A DNA stretch of 64,000 bases from a bacterium YEK0313 (GTDB lineage: Bacteria > Pseudomonadota > Alphaproteobacteria > Rhizobiales > Phreatobacteraceae): assembly GCA_000751295.2 (NCBI GenBank), contig CCMO02000001.1, positions 1-64,000 of the forward strand, read 5' to 3'. Below the pieces are notes generated by a model. The model had not been told where the DNA came from. It did no database searches and saw nothing but the letters and a program-made list of their open reading frames with translations. Positions 24,636 through 33,367 of the stretch are shown here, piece after piece. Position 1 is the stretch's first letter, and each line of letters opens with the position of its first letter. The translations under genes and the position numbers were made by a program.

Positions 24636-25247
24636 TCAGGCCTTGGCGCTCGGCCGCGCCGAGACCGATGCCCGCCAGCGGGCAAGATGGACGAGGTCTT
24701 CCGGCACCGGCACGCGGGTCGGCCTGACGAAGTCGACGGCCACCAGGGCGGTGATGTCGGCGACGGTGAAGCGGCCGCAGGCGATGAAGTCCCGGCCCTC
24801 CAGATGGCGGTCGAGGATGGTCAGTTCGTCGACGATGCGCCCCCTGTTGACCTCGCCCCATTCCTTGACCTGCGGCACTTCCATTTCGGCCATCGCCGGA
24901 TGCAGATGGCGAAAGGCCGCGGCGACGGTCATCAGGAAATGAATCTCGATCCGCCGTGCCCACATTTCGATCTCGCCGATCTCGCGCGCGTCGCGCCCGA
25001 ACAGGTTCGGCTCGGGATGCAGCGCTTCGAGATACCGGCAGATCGCCATCGACTCGGTGATGACGGTGCCATCGTCCAACATGAGAGCCGGCGTCCGCTG
25101 ACGCGGATTGATCGCGGTGAAATCCTCGCTCTTGTTCTCGCGCTTGCCGAGGTCGACGGCGACGCTCGGAATGGAAAGGCCTTTCTCCGCCATGAACATG
25201 CGCACCCTGCGAGGGTTCGGCGCGCCCGGCGTATCATAGAATTTCAT
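24636..25247 (-). CDS. Glutathione S-transferase family protein
   Basis: A 203-residue cytosolic protein with an N-terminal thioredoxin-like domain (MKFYDTPGAPNPRRVRMFMA, with the cis-Pro in RQRTPALMLDDG and the glutathione gamma-glutamyl contact TESMAI) and a helical C-terminal domain (GRFTVADITALVAVDF carries the N-capping box Asp). It should conjugate glutathione to electrophiles or act as a glutathione lyase. The residue near position 8-11 that activates the thiol looks like Asn or Ser rather than Tyr. ATG at 25247 opens directly at the canonical N-terminus. Confidence 0.9.
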   Translation of the reverse strand: MKFYDTPGAPNPRRVRMFMAEKGLSIPSVAVDLGKRENKSEDFTAINPRQRTPALMLDDGTVITESMAICRYLEALHPEPNLFGRDAREIGEIEMWARRIEIHFLMTVAAAFRHLHPAMAEMEVPQVKEWGEVNRGRIVDELTILDRHLEGRDFIACGRFTVADITALVAVDFVRPTRVPVPEDLVHLARWRASVSARPSAKA

Positions 25248-25323
25248 GGTCGTTTCCCCGTCGTGTCGTGTAACCGCACCACGGGCTCCGGCACAGGTCA
25301 AGGCGCCGATCGGGGGAGGCTGC

Positions 25324-26931
25324 TCAGCGGCCGCCGAACAGGGCACGCCGGAGTGCGCCGACATTCGCCGCCTCGGGCATGGCCATGACCGGTTCCGGCG
25401 GCAGGATGTAGCTCGGCTCCACCGGCGGGCTCTCGATGGCCGGCAGCGCCTCCATCACCCGCTCCGCCGGGAAGGTGGTGATCACCTCCGTGCCCTCGCG
25501 CAGCGTCGACTTCAGCGTGAAGGAGCCGCCATGCATGGTGGCCAGCCCCTGGACGATCGGCAGGCCGAGCCCGGTGCCCTGCTCCGCGCTCTTGATGGCA
25601 TTGGAGCCCTGGCCGAAGTTGGACAGCACGATGGGGATCTCGTCCTCGGGAATGCCCGGGCCGGTGTCGCGCACCGAAATGTACTGGCCTCCCGAAGCGG
25701 TCCAGCCCACCTTGAGCGTGATCTCGCCCCCGGCCGGCGTGAACTTGATGGCGTTCGACATCAGGTTGAGCACGATCTGCCTGATGGCGCGCTCGTCGGC
25801 CCAGAGCTTCGGCATGTTCGGCTCGAAACGCTGGACGACCGAGACGCCCTTGTTCTTGGCGCGCACCTTCAGGAGGTGGTGGCAGTCCTCGACCACGCCG
25901 GCAAGGACCAGCGCCTCCTCGTTCAGCTCGTAGCGCCCGGCTTCGATGCGCGAGAGGTCGAGGATCTCGTTGATCAGCGACAGGAGATGCTGCCCGGAGG
26001 CATGGATGTCGTTGGCATATTCGGCATATTGCGGCGCCGAGTGAGCCCCGAACATCTCCTCCTTCATCACCTCGGAAAAGCCGAGGATGGCATTGAGCGG
26101 GGTGCGCAGCTCATGGCTCATCTGGGCGAGAAAGCGCGACTTGGCGATATTGGCCATTTCGGCATTGCGGCGGGCCTCGTCCGAATTGGCCTTGGCGGTC
26201 TCGAGTTCGCCGAACAGCGCATCCTTCTCCGCACGCGCCTCGAGGGTGGCCAGATTGGCCTGGTAGAGCTTGGTCGAGATGATGCCGAAAAAGGCGAGCG
26301 CGCCGCCTGCCAGGGCCGCCATCATGGCGCCCTGCAACCCTTCGACCAGCAGGAAATGCGCGATGACCATGATGCCGACGGGCAGGGTGACCGCCAGGAC
26401 CGCCCCCGGCAGGGTCGCGCCGATCATGGTGGCGATGGCCACCACGATCAGCATGCCGACCAGCAGGAAGGTGTCGGCTTCCGGCACATTGGCCTGGATC
26501 ACCACGGTCAGCGCGAAGACCCAGGCAAGGCCGAGCACCGCCTCGGCCAGCACGAAGCGCAGGTGCCAGGCCCGCAGGTTCGTCTTGTCCGACTGGGTGC
26601 GCAGGAAGGCGCGCGTCAAGACGAGCGTGATCACATGCGCGGCGAGCACCGCGCCGCAGCCGACCGCGCCGGTCGAGGGATTGGTGATCCAGCCGGCGAT
26701 CGCGCCGATCGCCAGCGCCAGCAGGGTCACGGCGAGGGCGGCGGACAGCTTGTTCTGCGCGTAGATGCGCATCAGCTCGAAATCGAACGAGCGCCGCGTG
26801 CCGGTCGTGGAGGTCAGCTTCTCGCGAGCGTCGCGAACCTGGCGAACGACACGCTTGCGGCTCAGCGCATGCTGTTGCGCACGCTCCGCCGCCCGGTCGC
26901 TCAACCGCTCCGCCGCCACCTCGACGCTCAT
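25324..26931 (-). CDS. Membrane sensor histidine kinase (DivJ/PleC-like)
   Basis: A 535-residue kinase. Residues 1-60 are cytoplasmic and basic, about 62-220 hold six membrane spans (MASE-like input domain), 225-262 a coiled signalling helix, then the dimerisation domain with phosphoacceptor His273 (MSHELRTPLNAILGFSEVM), and a HATPase domain with N box NLMSNAIKFTP, G1 DTGPGIP and G2 GTGLGLPI. ATG at 26931 has GGAGAGG upstream. The H-box sequence matches the HisKA group of DivJ, PleC and PdhS kinases that steer cell cycle and polarity in alphaproteobacteria. No response regulator is adjacent, so its partner (perhaps DivK or PleD) must be elsewhere. Role inferred. Confidence 0.88.
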   Translation of the reverse strand: MSVEVAAERLSDRAAERAQQHALSRKRVVRQVRDAREKLTSTTGTRRSFDFELMRIYAQNKLSAALAVTLLALAIGAIAGWITNPSTGAVGCGAVLAAHVITLVLTRAFLRTQSDKTNLRAWHLRFVLAEAVLGLAWVFALTVVIQANVPEADTFLLVGMLIVVAIATMIGATLPGAVLAVTLPVGIMVIAHFLLVEGLQGAMMAALAGGALAFFGIISTKLYQANLATLEARAEKDALFGELETAKANSDEARRNAEMANIAKSRFLAQMSHELRTPLNAILGFSEVMKEEMFGAHSAPQYAEYANDIHASGQHLLSLINEILDLSRIEAGRYELNEEALVLAGVVEDCHHLLKVRAKNKGVSVVQRFEPNMPKLWADERAIRQIVLNLMSNAIKFTPAGGEITLKVGWTASGGQYISVRDTGPGIPEDEIPIVLSNFGQGSNAIKSAEQGTGLGLPIVQGLATMHGGSFTLKSTLREGTEVITTFPAERVMEALPAIESPPVEPSYILPPEPVMAMPEAANVGALRRALFGGR

Positions 26932-27081
26932 TCGAGCGGACCTCTCCAGACGCGACACAACACTTAGCGAAATATTGCAGACGTTGATTAACGCACCGTC
27001 GAGAGGCATGGTGAACAAAAAGTGAATGGATTGTCCCAGGTCGGATTTCTGCATGCCTTTTCAAGACCCTTGAGGAATCCG

Positions 27082-27642
27082 GTGCGCACCCATAAACCGG
27101 CCGGCATGGCACGCTGGAGGAGATCGCGCAGGCCGCGCGTCAACCGAGGGTTCACGACGCTCACGCTCGGCCTGTTCGTCGTGGCCGCCGGGATCGGCGC
27201 CTATGCGCTGCGCAACGTCCCGCGCGGCGCGGTGATCAGCGGCCACGCGCGGGTGATCGACGGCGACAGTCTCAGGATCGGCATCACCGACATCCGGATC
27301 CAGGGGATCGATGCGCCCGAGCTGTTTCAGCGCTGCACCCGCGAGGGACAGGAGGTCGCGTGCGGCCGGGAGGCGGCGCGCCAGCTCACCCAGCTCATTG
27401 CCGGCCGGCCGGTGACCTGCGAGCGCCGGGACATCGACCGGTTCGGCCGGACCGTCGCGCAGTGCCACGCCGACGACGTCGATCTCGGCCGCGCCATGGT
27501 GGCCAGCGGCCATGCCCTGTCCTATGGCGGCTATCTGCAGGAGGAGGCGCGGGCCCGCAGCGAACGGAAGGGCGTCTGGGCCGGCGAGTTCATCCGCCCG
27601 CGCGAATGGCGCGACCGCGCCCGCTCCGCGCCGGGGTCCTGA
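27082..27642 (+). CDS. Membrane-anchored thermonuclease (SNase-like) protein
   Basis: A 186-residue protein with an N-terminal basic stretch, one hydrophobic span (FTTLTLGLFVVAAGIGAYAL) and a staphylococcal nuclease-like domain. The domain shows VIDGDSLRIGITDIRIQGID, APELFQRC, and DRFGRTVAQC, which carry the Ca2+-binding Asp and catalytic Arg/Glu region. It should cleave DNA or RNA outside the cytoplasm. I chose the GTG at 27082 because TGAGGAA lies 5-6 bases before it; GTG at 27022 and ATG at 27106 are alternatives. Divergent from the histidine kinase gene. Confidence 0.82.
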   Translation: MRTHKPAGMARWRRSRRPRVNRGFTTLTLGLFVVAAGIGAYALRNVPRGAVISGHARVIDGDSLRIGITDIRIQGIDAPELFQRCTREGQEVACGREAARQLTQLIAGRPVTCERRDIDRFGRTVAQCHADDVDLGRAMVASGHALSYGGYLQEEARARSERKGVWAGEFIRPREWRDRARSAPGS

Positions 27643-27739
27643 ACAGGCCTCGCCCCTGCCCTGCTCGGCGGCCCTCGACCTGAAGCCGCCGATGCGGCAT
27701 GGTCCGGCTCTTTCCATGCCACCTCTTGCCTGGGACCCC

Positions 27740-29260
27740 ATGGCCAATCACCTGTTCGATATCGTCCGCGCCAGCGCCACGGACCCGACCAAGACCTTCA
27801 TCGAAACTGAGACGGGCCTGAAGCTCAGCTACGGCGACCTGATGTCCGGAACGGCGCGTTTCGCCAATGCGCTGGTGACGCTCGGCGTGAAGCCCGGCGA
27901 CAGGGTGGCCGTGCAGGTGGAAAAGTCGGCGAGCGCGATCCTGCTCTATCTCGCCACGGTGCGGGCCGGAGCCGTGTTCCTGCCGCTGAACACGGCCTAT
28001 ACGCTGGCCGAGCTCAGCTATTTCCTCGGCGACGCCGAGCCTGCCCTGGTGGTCTGCGATCCCTCGCGCCGCGACGGCATTGCCGAGATCGCCGCCAAGG
28101 CGGGCGTGCCTGCAGTGGAGACGCTCGGCCGCGCCATGGACGGCAGCCTCACCGAGAAGGCAAAGGCGAGCGCCGAGGACTTCGCCGATGTCGCGCGCGG
28201 CCCCAGCGACCTCGCGGCCATCCTCTATACGTCGGGTACCACCGGCCGCTCCAAGGGCGCCATGTTGAGCCACGACAACCTCGCGTCCAATGCGCTGACG
28301 CTGAAGGACTATTGGCGGTTCACCGGCGCCGACGTGCTGCTCCATGCCCTGCCGATCTTCCACACGCACGGCCTGTTCGTGGCGACCAACACGATCCTCG
28401 TCGCCGGCGCGAGCATGCTGTTCCTGCCGAAATTCGACGCCGACAAGGTATTCGAGCTGATGCCGCGCGCGACCACCATGATGGGCGTGCCGACTTTCTA
28501 CGTTCGCCTGGTGCAGGACAGCCGCCTCACCCGCGCGGCGACCGCGCATATGCGCCTGTTCATCTCGGGCTCGGCGCCGCTGCTCGCCGAAACGCACAGG
28601 CTGTTCCGCGAGAAGACCGGCCTTGCCATCCTCGAGCGCTACGGCATGACCGAGACCAACATGAACACCTCCAACCCCTATGACGGCGAGCGCATCGCCG
28701 GCACGGTGGGCTTCCCGCTGCCCGGCGTCGCGCTGCGCGTCGCCGACCCCGAGACCGGCACGAGGCTCCCCGACGGCGAGATCGGCGTCATCGAAGTCAA
28801 GGGGCCGAACGTGTTCTCGGGCTATTGGCGCATGCCGGAAAAGACGGCGGCCGAGTTCCGCAAGGACGGCTTCTTCATCACCGGCGATCTCGGCAAGATC
28901 GACGAGCGCGGCTATGTGCACATCGTCGGCCGCGGCAAGGACCTCGTGATTTCCGGCGGCTACAACGTCTATCCAAAAGAGGTGGAGACCGAGATCGACG
29001 GCATGCCCGGCGTCGTCGAAAGCGCGGTGATCGGCGTGCCGCATCCTGATTTCGGCGAAGGCGTCACCGCCGTCGTGGTCGCCGAAAAAGGCGTCGCGCT
29101 GGACGAAGCGGCGATCCTCAAGGCGCTCGAGGAGCGGCTCGCCAAATACAAGCTGCCGAAGCGGGTCATCGTGGTCGACGACCTGCCGCGCAACACCATG
29201 GGCAAGGTGCAGAAGAACCTGCTGCGCGACGCCTACAAGACGCTCTACGCCGGCGGCTGA
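27740..29260 (+). CDS. matB: Malonyl-CoA synthetase MatB
   Basis: A 506-residue AMP-forming ligase that activates malonate to malonyl-CoA. The N-terminus MANHLFDIVRA and the segment PLNTAYTLAELSYFLGDAEP closely follow rhizobial MatB. Adenylation motifs are intact: YTSGTTGRSKGAMLSH, RYGMTETNM, and the C-terminal catalytic Lys in NTMGKVQKNLL. ATG at 27740 gives the conserved start although its ribosome site is weak. No malonyl-CoA decarboxylase (matA) or malonate carrier lies next to it here, unlike the classical mat operon, so the product may feed fatty-acid or polyketide synthesis or be decarboxylated elsewhere. Methylmalonate is a possible second substrate. Confidence 0.93.
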   Translation: MANHLFDIVRASATDPTKTFIETETGLKLSYGDLMSGTARFANALVTLGVKPGDRVAVQVEKSASAILLYLATVRAGAVFLPLNTAYTLAELSYFLGDAEPALVVCDPSRRDGIAEIAAKAGVPAVETLGRAMDGSLTEKAKASAEDFADVARGPSDLAAILYTSGTTGRSKGAMLSHDNLASNALTLKDYWRFTGADVLLHALPIFHTHGLFVATNTILVAGASMLFLPKFDADKVFELMPRATTMMGVPTFYVRLVQDSRLTRAATAHMRLFISGSAPLLAETHRLFREKTGLAILERYGMTETNMNTSNPYDGERIAGTVGFPLPGVALRVADPETGTRLPDGEIGVIEVKGPNVFSGYWRMPEKTAAEFRKDGFFITGDLGKIDERGYVHIVGRGKDLVISGGYNVYPKEVETEIDGMPGVVESAVIGVPHPDFGEGVTAVVVAEKGVALDEAAILKALEERLAKYKLPKRVIVVDDLPRNTMGKVQKNLLRDAYKTLYAGG

Positions 29261-29298
29261 GCCGCGGCACGACCCGAACCAGCGCGGCGGCCGCCATT

Positions 29299-30657
29299 TC
29301 AGGCCGTCCCGCCCGGCCCGCCCTCATAGGTCACCAATACACGGTCGACGAATTCGCCGGCCGCGCCGAGATAGTGCGCGGGATCGAGCAGGTGTTCGAG
29401 CTGCTCGCGCGTCGCGGCGCCCGCAATGACGGGATCGCCGACAAGGATGTCGACGAGCGGCCGCCGCTCGGCCACCGCCTGCCGGCAGGCGGCTTCGATC
29501 CGATCATGCGCAGCAAGCCGGCCGAGGGCCGGCGCAAGCGCCATCTGCACCGCTTCCGCCATGAGCAGACCGTCGGTCAGCGCGAGATTGGCGCGCATCC
29601 GCTCGGGCTTCACCTCCAGGCCTTCGACGAGCTCGACGGTGTGATGCAGCGCGCCGCCGGCAAGGCGTATCAGTTCCGGCAAGGCGAGCCACTCGCCCTG
29701 CCAGCCGCCGGCAAAGCGTTCGTGCTCGCCGGCACCGCCGCCTGCGACCGCCGCCATCAGCTGCGGCACGACCTGCTGCGCCCCGAGGATCGTCGCCGAC
29801 AGCGCCGGGTTGCGCTTGTGCGGCATGGTCGAGGAGCCGCCGCGGCCGGGAGCTGCCGGCTCCAGCACTTCGCCGACCTCGGTCTGCATCATCAGCGCGA
29901 CGTCGCGTGCCAGCTTGGCGCAGGTGACCACCACGCCGGTCACGAGAGCCGCGACCTCGAAGATCCGGTCGCGCTGGCCGTGCCAGGGCGCGTCGGCGAA
30001 GCCGAGACCGAGATGGGCGGCGAGCCGGTCGGCGACTTCGGGGCCCTTCGCGCCGAGGGAAGCCAGCGTGCCGGCAGCACCGCCGAGCTGCAGCACGAGG
30101 ACACGCGGCCGCGCTTCGGCCAGGCGCGCCCGGTGGCGCATCAGCGCATCGAGAAAGCCGGCCATCTTCAGGCCGAAGGTGGTCGGCAGGGCTTGCTGAA
30201 GCCACGTGCGGCCGGCCATCGGCGTGTCCCGGTAGATCCGCGCGAGCCGCGCCGCCGCCTTGCCGGCGCGCGTGAGATCGGCATCCAGAACCTCGAATGC
30301 GGCCTTGATCTGCAGCATCAGGCCCGTATCCATCACGTCCTGGCTGGTGGCGCCGTAATGGACCCATTTGGCCGCCTCGGCATCGATCGCGGCGACCTTG
30401 GCCGTCAACTGCTTGACCAGGGGAATGGCGCTGTTGCCGGCCATTCCCGCCGCTCGGCCGATGGCATCCGGTTCGAGACCGGCGGCGCAGGCGCGGGCGA
30501 TCGGATCCACCGCCGCAGCCGGAATGACGCCGGCCGCCGCCTCCGACGCAGCCAGCCCGCTTTCGAAGGCGAGCATGGCATCGACGGCGGCGGGATCGGA
30601 GAAGGCGGCCTCCATGGCAGCGGAACCGAAGAGCGGCGCGAGCAGCGGCGAAGGCAT
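29299..30657 (-). CDS. pcaB: 3-carboxy-cis,cis-muconate cycloisomerase (PcaB-like)
   Basis: A 452-residue member of the fumarase/aspartase superfamily. The signature GSSTMPHKRNPALS (mobile catalytic serine loop) and the region WVHYGATSQDVMDTGLMLQ are typical of 3-carboxymuconate cycloisomerase and adenylosuccinate lyase; length and the N-terminus PLLAPLFGSAAMEAAFSD favour PcaB. It converts 3-carboxy-cis,cis-muconate to 4-carboxymuconolactone in the protocatechuate branch of the beta-ketoadipate pathway. Other pca genes are not in this window, though two carboxymuconolactone-decarboxylase-family proteins occur 8-10 kb away. It is convergent with matB. Confidence 0.87.
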   Translation of the reverse strand: MPSPLLAPLFGSAAMEAAFSDPAAVDAMLAFESGLAASEAAAGVIPAAAVDPIARACAAGLEPDAIGRAAGMAGNSAIPLVKQLTAKVAAIDAEAAKWVHYGATSQDVMDTGLMLQIKAAFEVLDADLTRAGKAAARLARIYRDTPMAGRTWLQQALPTTFGLKMAGFLDALMRHRARLAEARPRVLVLQLGGAAGTLASLGAKGPEVADRLAAHLGLGFADAPWHGQRDRIFEVAALVTGVVVTCAKLARDVALMMQTEVGEVLEPAAPGRGGSSTMPHKRNPALSATILGAQQVVPQLMAAVAGGGAGEHERFAGGWQGEWLALPELIRLAGGALHHTVELVEGLEVKPERMRANLALTDGLLMAEAVQMALAPALGRLAAHDRIEAACRQAVAERRPLVDILVGDPVIAGAATREQLEHLLDPAHYLGAAGEFVDRVLVTYEGGPGGTA

Positions 30658-30795
30658 GTGACACCGGGGCTGAAACAGCAGGAGCCCCTTCTTTAGCAGA
30701 GCCGGGCTCGGCCCCCAAAAGCGTGGTGCCTCTGGCGCCGGATCCGTTAGGATCCCACATCATCTGCAACCTTGGCCCTGCAGAGGAGAGCTCCC

Positions 30796-31044
30796 ATGGA
30801 TCCGGTCGCGAAGAAGGCTGACGATCTGAAGGCCGAAGATCTGCAGGTTCAGGGCACGCGCGAATTCGTCGACGCCATAGCCGGTCCGGGGCCGGCCATG
30901 CCGAAGCGGCAGGCCGATCCGGTCGAGGACGCCGATCTCGACCTGGCCCTCGAAAACACCTTCCCAGCCAGCGACCCGATCGCCGCGACCTCGGCGGAGA
31001 CCATCAGCGGCGCCCCCGCGGATCATCCGGGGCGTGGAACCTGA
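30796..31044 (+). CDS. Small acidic protein of unknown function
   Basis: An 82-residue hydrophilic protein. The C-terminal half carries LDLALENTFPASDPIAATS, a motif (ALE-x-TFPASDP) found in many short rhizobial proteins of unknown role. AGAGGAGAG precedes the ATG at 30796. An inverted repeat GGATCC-N4-GGATCC lies upstream near 30739-30754. No signal peptide or span. The strong ribosome site and recognisable motif support it as a real gene. Confidence 0.72.
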   Translation: MDPVAKKADDLKAEDLQVQGTREFVDAIAGPGPAMPKRQADPVEDADLDLALENTFPASDPIAATSAETISGAPADHPGRGT

Positions 31045-31141
31045 CCGGACGCAGGGCGATCGGCGCACCGAGAACGGTGCGCTGAGCCTTCGCCGCCCGC
31101 CCCCTTCCGTGCCATTCCCCAGCCGCGTCAGCCGCGCGCCC

Positions 31142-31170
31142 TTGACACCTCGGACGCGCTGGCCCAGGTG
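31142..31170 (+). promoter_or_regulatory. Probable rnpB promoter
   Basis: TTGACA at 31142-31147 is a perfect -35 box. With 17-base spacing the -10 would be CAGGTG at 31165-31170, a poor match, and transcription would begin near 31177 where the RNase P RNA starts. The position fits; the -10 does not, so this is moderate support only. Confidence 0.45.
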
Positions 31171-31176
31171 AAGGCC

Positions 31177-31563
31177 GTCAGCCGGCCGGACGGCCGCCGC
31201 CGCATCACCCGAAAGGGCGCGGGGGAGGAAAGTCCGGGCTCCACGGAACCACGGTGCCGGATAACGTCCGGCGGGGGCGACCCCAGGGAAAGTGCCACAG
31301 AGAACAGACCGCCGGGGCCTCGCTCCGGCAAGGGTGAAACGGTGGGGTAAGAGCCCACCGCGCGACCGGCAACGGGAGCGGCACGGCAAACCCCACCGGG
31401 AGCAAAACCGAATAGGGACGGCATGGGGAAACCCAGGGCGTGGATCCGCGCCGCCGTCCGGGTAGGTTGCCAGAGACGTCCAGCAATGGGCGTCCTAGAG
31501 GAATGGCCGTCGCGCGGGAGCGATCCCGCCCTACAGAACCCGGCTTACAGGCCGACTGATCCC
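31177..31563 (+). ncRNA. rnpB: RNase P RNA (type A)
   Basis: The catalytic RNA of ribonuclease P, which trims the 5' leaders of tRNA precursors. Universally conserved segments are present in order: GAGGAAAGTCCGGGCTCC near 31225, GCCACAGAGAACAGACCGCC near 31291, GGGTGAAACGGTGGGGTAAG near 31333 (ten-base steps inferred), and the 3' ACAGAACCCGGCTTACAGGC near 31533. The 5' CAGCCGGCC pairs with 3' GGCCGACTG (helix P1, one mismatch), which fixes the ends to within a few bases. About 387 nucleotides, normal for alphaproteobacteria. Confidence 0.97.
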
Positions 31564-31564
31564 G

Positions 31565-31597
31565 TGGGCTCCCGGCGGCACCCCGCCCGGGAGCCCA
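31565..31597 (+). terminator. Stem-loop just after rnpB
   Basis: TGGGCTCCCGG and CCGGGAGCCCA form a perfect 11-bp stem with an 11-base loop, starting 2 bases past the expected RNase P RNA end. There is no T-run, so it may define the RNA 3' end by processing, or allow read-through into trhO 43 bases later. Confidence 0.55.
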
Positions 31598-31639
31598 TCC
31601 CTCCCGGAACCCAGGCCGGATCTCGAACGCCTCGTCCCC

Positions 31640-32404
31640 ATGTCCCATCGCGTCGCCGCGCTCTATCAGTTCGTCGCTTTGCCGGATGCCGCCCTGCTGG
31701 CCGCGCCGCTGCGCCAGCTCGCCGCCGGCTGGTCCGTGAAGGGCACGCTGATCCTTGCGACCGAAGGCCTCAACGGCACCATTGCCGGGACGCCCGCGGC
31801 GGTTGACGGTTTCGTCGCGGCCCTGCGCGACGGCCCGCTGTTCGGCGGACGGTTCAATCGGCTCGAACTCAAATTTTCGACCGCTGCCGCCCCGCCCTTC
31901 GGGCGGCTCAAGGTTCATCTGAAGCCGGAGATCGTCACCTTTGGCGATCCCGCCACCAATCCGGCCGAGCGCACCGGCGTCTATGTCGCGCCGTCCGACT
32001 GGAACGCGCTCATCACGAGCCCGGACGTGCTCGTCATCGATACCCGCAACGCCTTCGAGGTGGCGATGGGCACGTTCGAAGGCGCGCTCGATCCCGGCCT
32101 GCGGCGTTTCAGCGACTTCCGCGACTTCGTCCGGCGCGAGCTCGATCCGGCGCGGCACCGCCGCGTCGCCATGTTCTGCACTGGCGGCATTCGCTGCGAG
32201 AAGGCCAGCGCCCATCTCATCGCCGCAGGTTTCGCCGAGGTCTATCACCTGAAAGGCGGGATTCTGCGCTATCTCGAAGAGGTCGCGCCCGCGGCCAGCC
32301 GCTGGACCGGCACATGTTTCGTTTTCGACGAGCGCATCGCGCTTGGCCACGGCCTGGTCGAACGCGCCCCCCAGCCCGCCACCGACCAGAGGCCACAGCC
32401 ATGA
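31640..32404 (+). CDS. trhO: tRNA uridine(34) hydroxylase TrhO (rhodanese family)
   Basis: A 254-residue protein of the YceA/TrhO family, which hydroxylates U34 in the tRNA anticodon loop on the way to 5-(carboxy)methoxyuridine. An N-terminal UPF0176 domain (ALYQFVALPD, LILATEGLNGTIAG) is followed by a rhodanese domain with Cys180 in MFCTGGIRCEKAS and Cys186. The stop overlaps the slyX start (ATGA). It lies directly downstream of rnpB, a gene pair with a shared tRNA theme. Confidence 0.93.
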   Translation: MSHRVAALYQFVALPDAALLAAPLRQLAAGWSVKGTLILATEGLNGTIAGTPAAVDGFVAALRDGPLFGGRFNRLELKFSTAAAPPFGRLKVHLKPEIVTFGDPATNPAERTGVYVAPSDWNALITSPDVLVIDTRNAFEVAMGTFEGALDPGLRRFSDFRDFVRRELDPARHRRVAMFCTGGIRCEKASAHLIAAGFAEVYHLKGGILRYLEEVAPAASRWTGTCFVFDERIALGHGLVERAPQPATDQRPQP

Positions 32405-32616
32405 CAGACGATCTTGCGGCGCGCGTCGATGCCCTGGAAATGCGGATCGCCTATCAGGACGAAACAATCGAGGACCTGAACAAGACGATCACCGCCCAAT
32501 GGAAGGAGATCGACCGGCTGACCCGGGAGCTCGCCAACCTTGCCGACCGCATGCGCGAGGCCGAGCACCGCGCGCTCGCCGGCGCGCCGCCCGAACCACC
32601 GCCGCCGCACTACTGA
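32401..32616 (+). CDS. slyX: SlyX family protein
   Basis: A 71-residue protein, mostly a coiled coil (ARVDALEMRIAYQDETIEDL then NKTITAQWKEIDRLTRELA) with a Pro-rich end PPEPPPPHY, matching the SlyX family in length, IAYQDETIEDLN motif and C-terminal PP-HY. Function is unknown in the family. Its start codon overlaps the trhO stop, so the two are translationally coupled. Too short to be found by length filters but the family match is clear. Confidence 0.93.
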   Translation: MTDDLAARVDALEMRIAYQDETIEDLNKTITAQWKEIDRLTRELANLADRMREAEHRALAGAPPEPPPPHY

Positions 32617-32632
32617 GCCGATCCTCCAGCCG

Positions 32633-33112
32633 TCAGGCGATGGCGATGACCTCCACCTCGCCGGCGCCGACGATTGCGGTATCGCCGACACGTTTGCCCA
32701 TCAGCGCCCGGGCGATCGGCGAGACGTGCGAAATCGAGCCCTTGGCCGGGTCGGCCTCGTCCTCGCCGACGATCCGGAAGGTCTGGCGCCGGCCATCCTC
32801 GCGGTCGAAGGTGACGCTGGAACCGAAGCCTACCGTGTCGGCATCGGCATGCGGCGACACCACCTGGGCGCTGTTCCGCCGGGCCGTATAGTAGCGAAGA
32901 TCGCGGTTGGCGCGGGCCAGGGCGGTCTCGTCGATGGCGTCGTCGCCGGCCGCCTGGGCGGCGGCGACCGCAGCCCGTGCGGCAGCCAAGGCAGCGTCCA
33001 GCGCGGCCAGCCCGGCCGGTGTCACCAGGTTCGGATGCGGCGAGATCGGGCGGTCCGGCAGGTCCGCTTCACCGCCGTCACGGTCGTTTTCCTTGGTAAA
33101 GGCAACACTCAT
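32633..33112 (-). CDS. GreA/GreB-family transcription elongation factor
   Basis: A 159-residue protein with a C-terminal FKBP-like Gre domain (VGFGSSVTFD, FRIVGEDEADPAKGSISHVS, PIARALMGKRVGDTAIV) and an N-terminal coiled coil beginning at TPAGLAALDAAL. In GreA the coil tip carries acidic residues that reach the RNA polymerase active site; here DDAIDET may do so, but the coil appears shorter than in GreA and is preceded by about 30 extra residues. It may stimulate transcript cleavage or modulate polymerase otherwise. Genome-wide there is usually a separate canonical GreA. Confidence 0.88.
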   Translation of the reverse strand: MSVAFTKENDRDGGEADLPDRPISPHPNLVTPAGLAALDAALAAARAAVAAAQAAGDDAIDETALARANRDLRYYTARRNSAQVVSPHADADTVGFGSSVTFDREDGRRQTFRIVGEDEADPAKGSISHVSPIARALMGKRVGDTAIVGAGEVEVIAIA

Positions 33113-33367
33113 CGCGGCTCTTGTCCCATGGCGCCGGCAGGCATGCCGGGCTTCGTGTCCAATGTCCCCGCGATGCGAAATTCACACGCCGCGGCCATGC
33201 GCGCGACGCGAATTCCAGATCGGAGACACCAGCCCCAGCCGAACCCTGGACCTTAATGCAAACTCCGCCCGAGGTCGAGGATATCGCCGATCGCGAGTCA
33301 GCCGGCTGGTCGGACAGCCCTGCGCATTGGGTCAGCGGCGGAAGTGCGGACGGCTCCGCCGCCGCGA

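Noticed and set aside
33113..33367. Possible small gene between the Gre factor and the MocR gene
   Set aside because: No frame has both a ribosome site and a protein-like composition. Only an 8-bp stem (33335-33342 with 33355-33362) past the MocR stop was seen, without a T-run.
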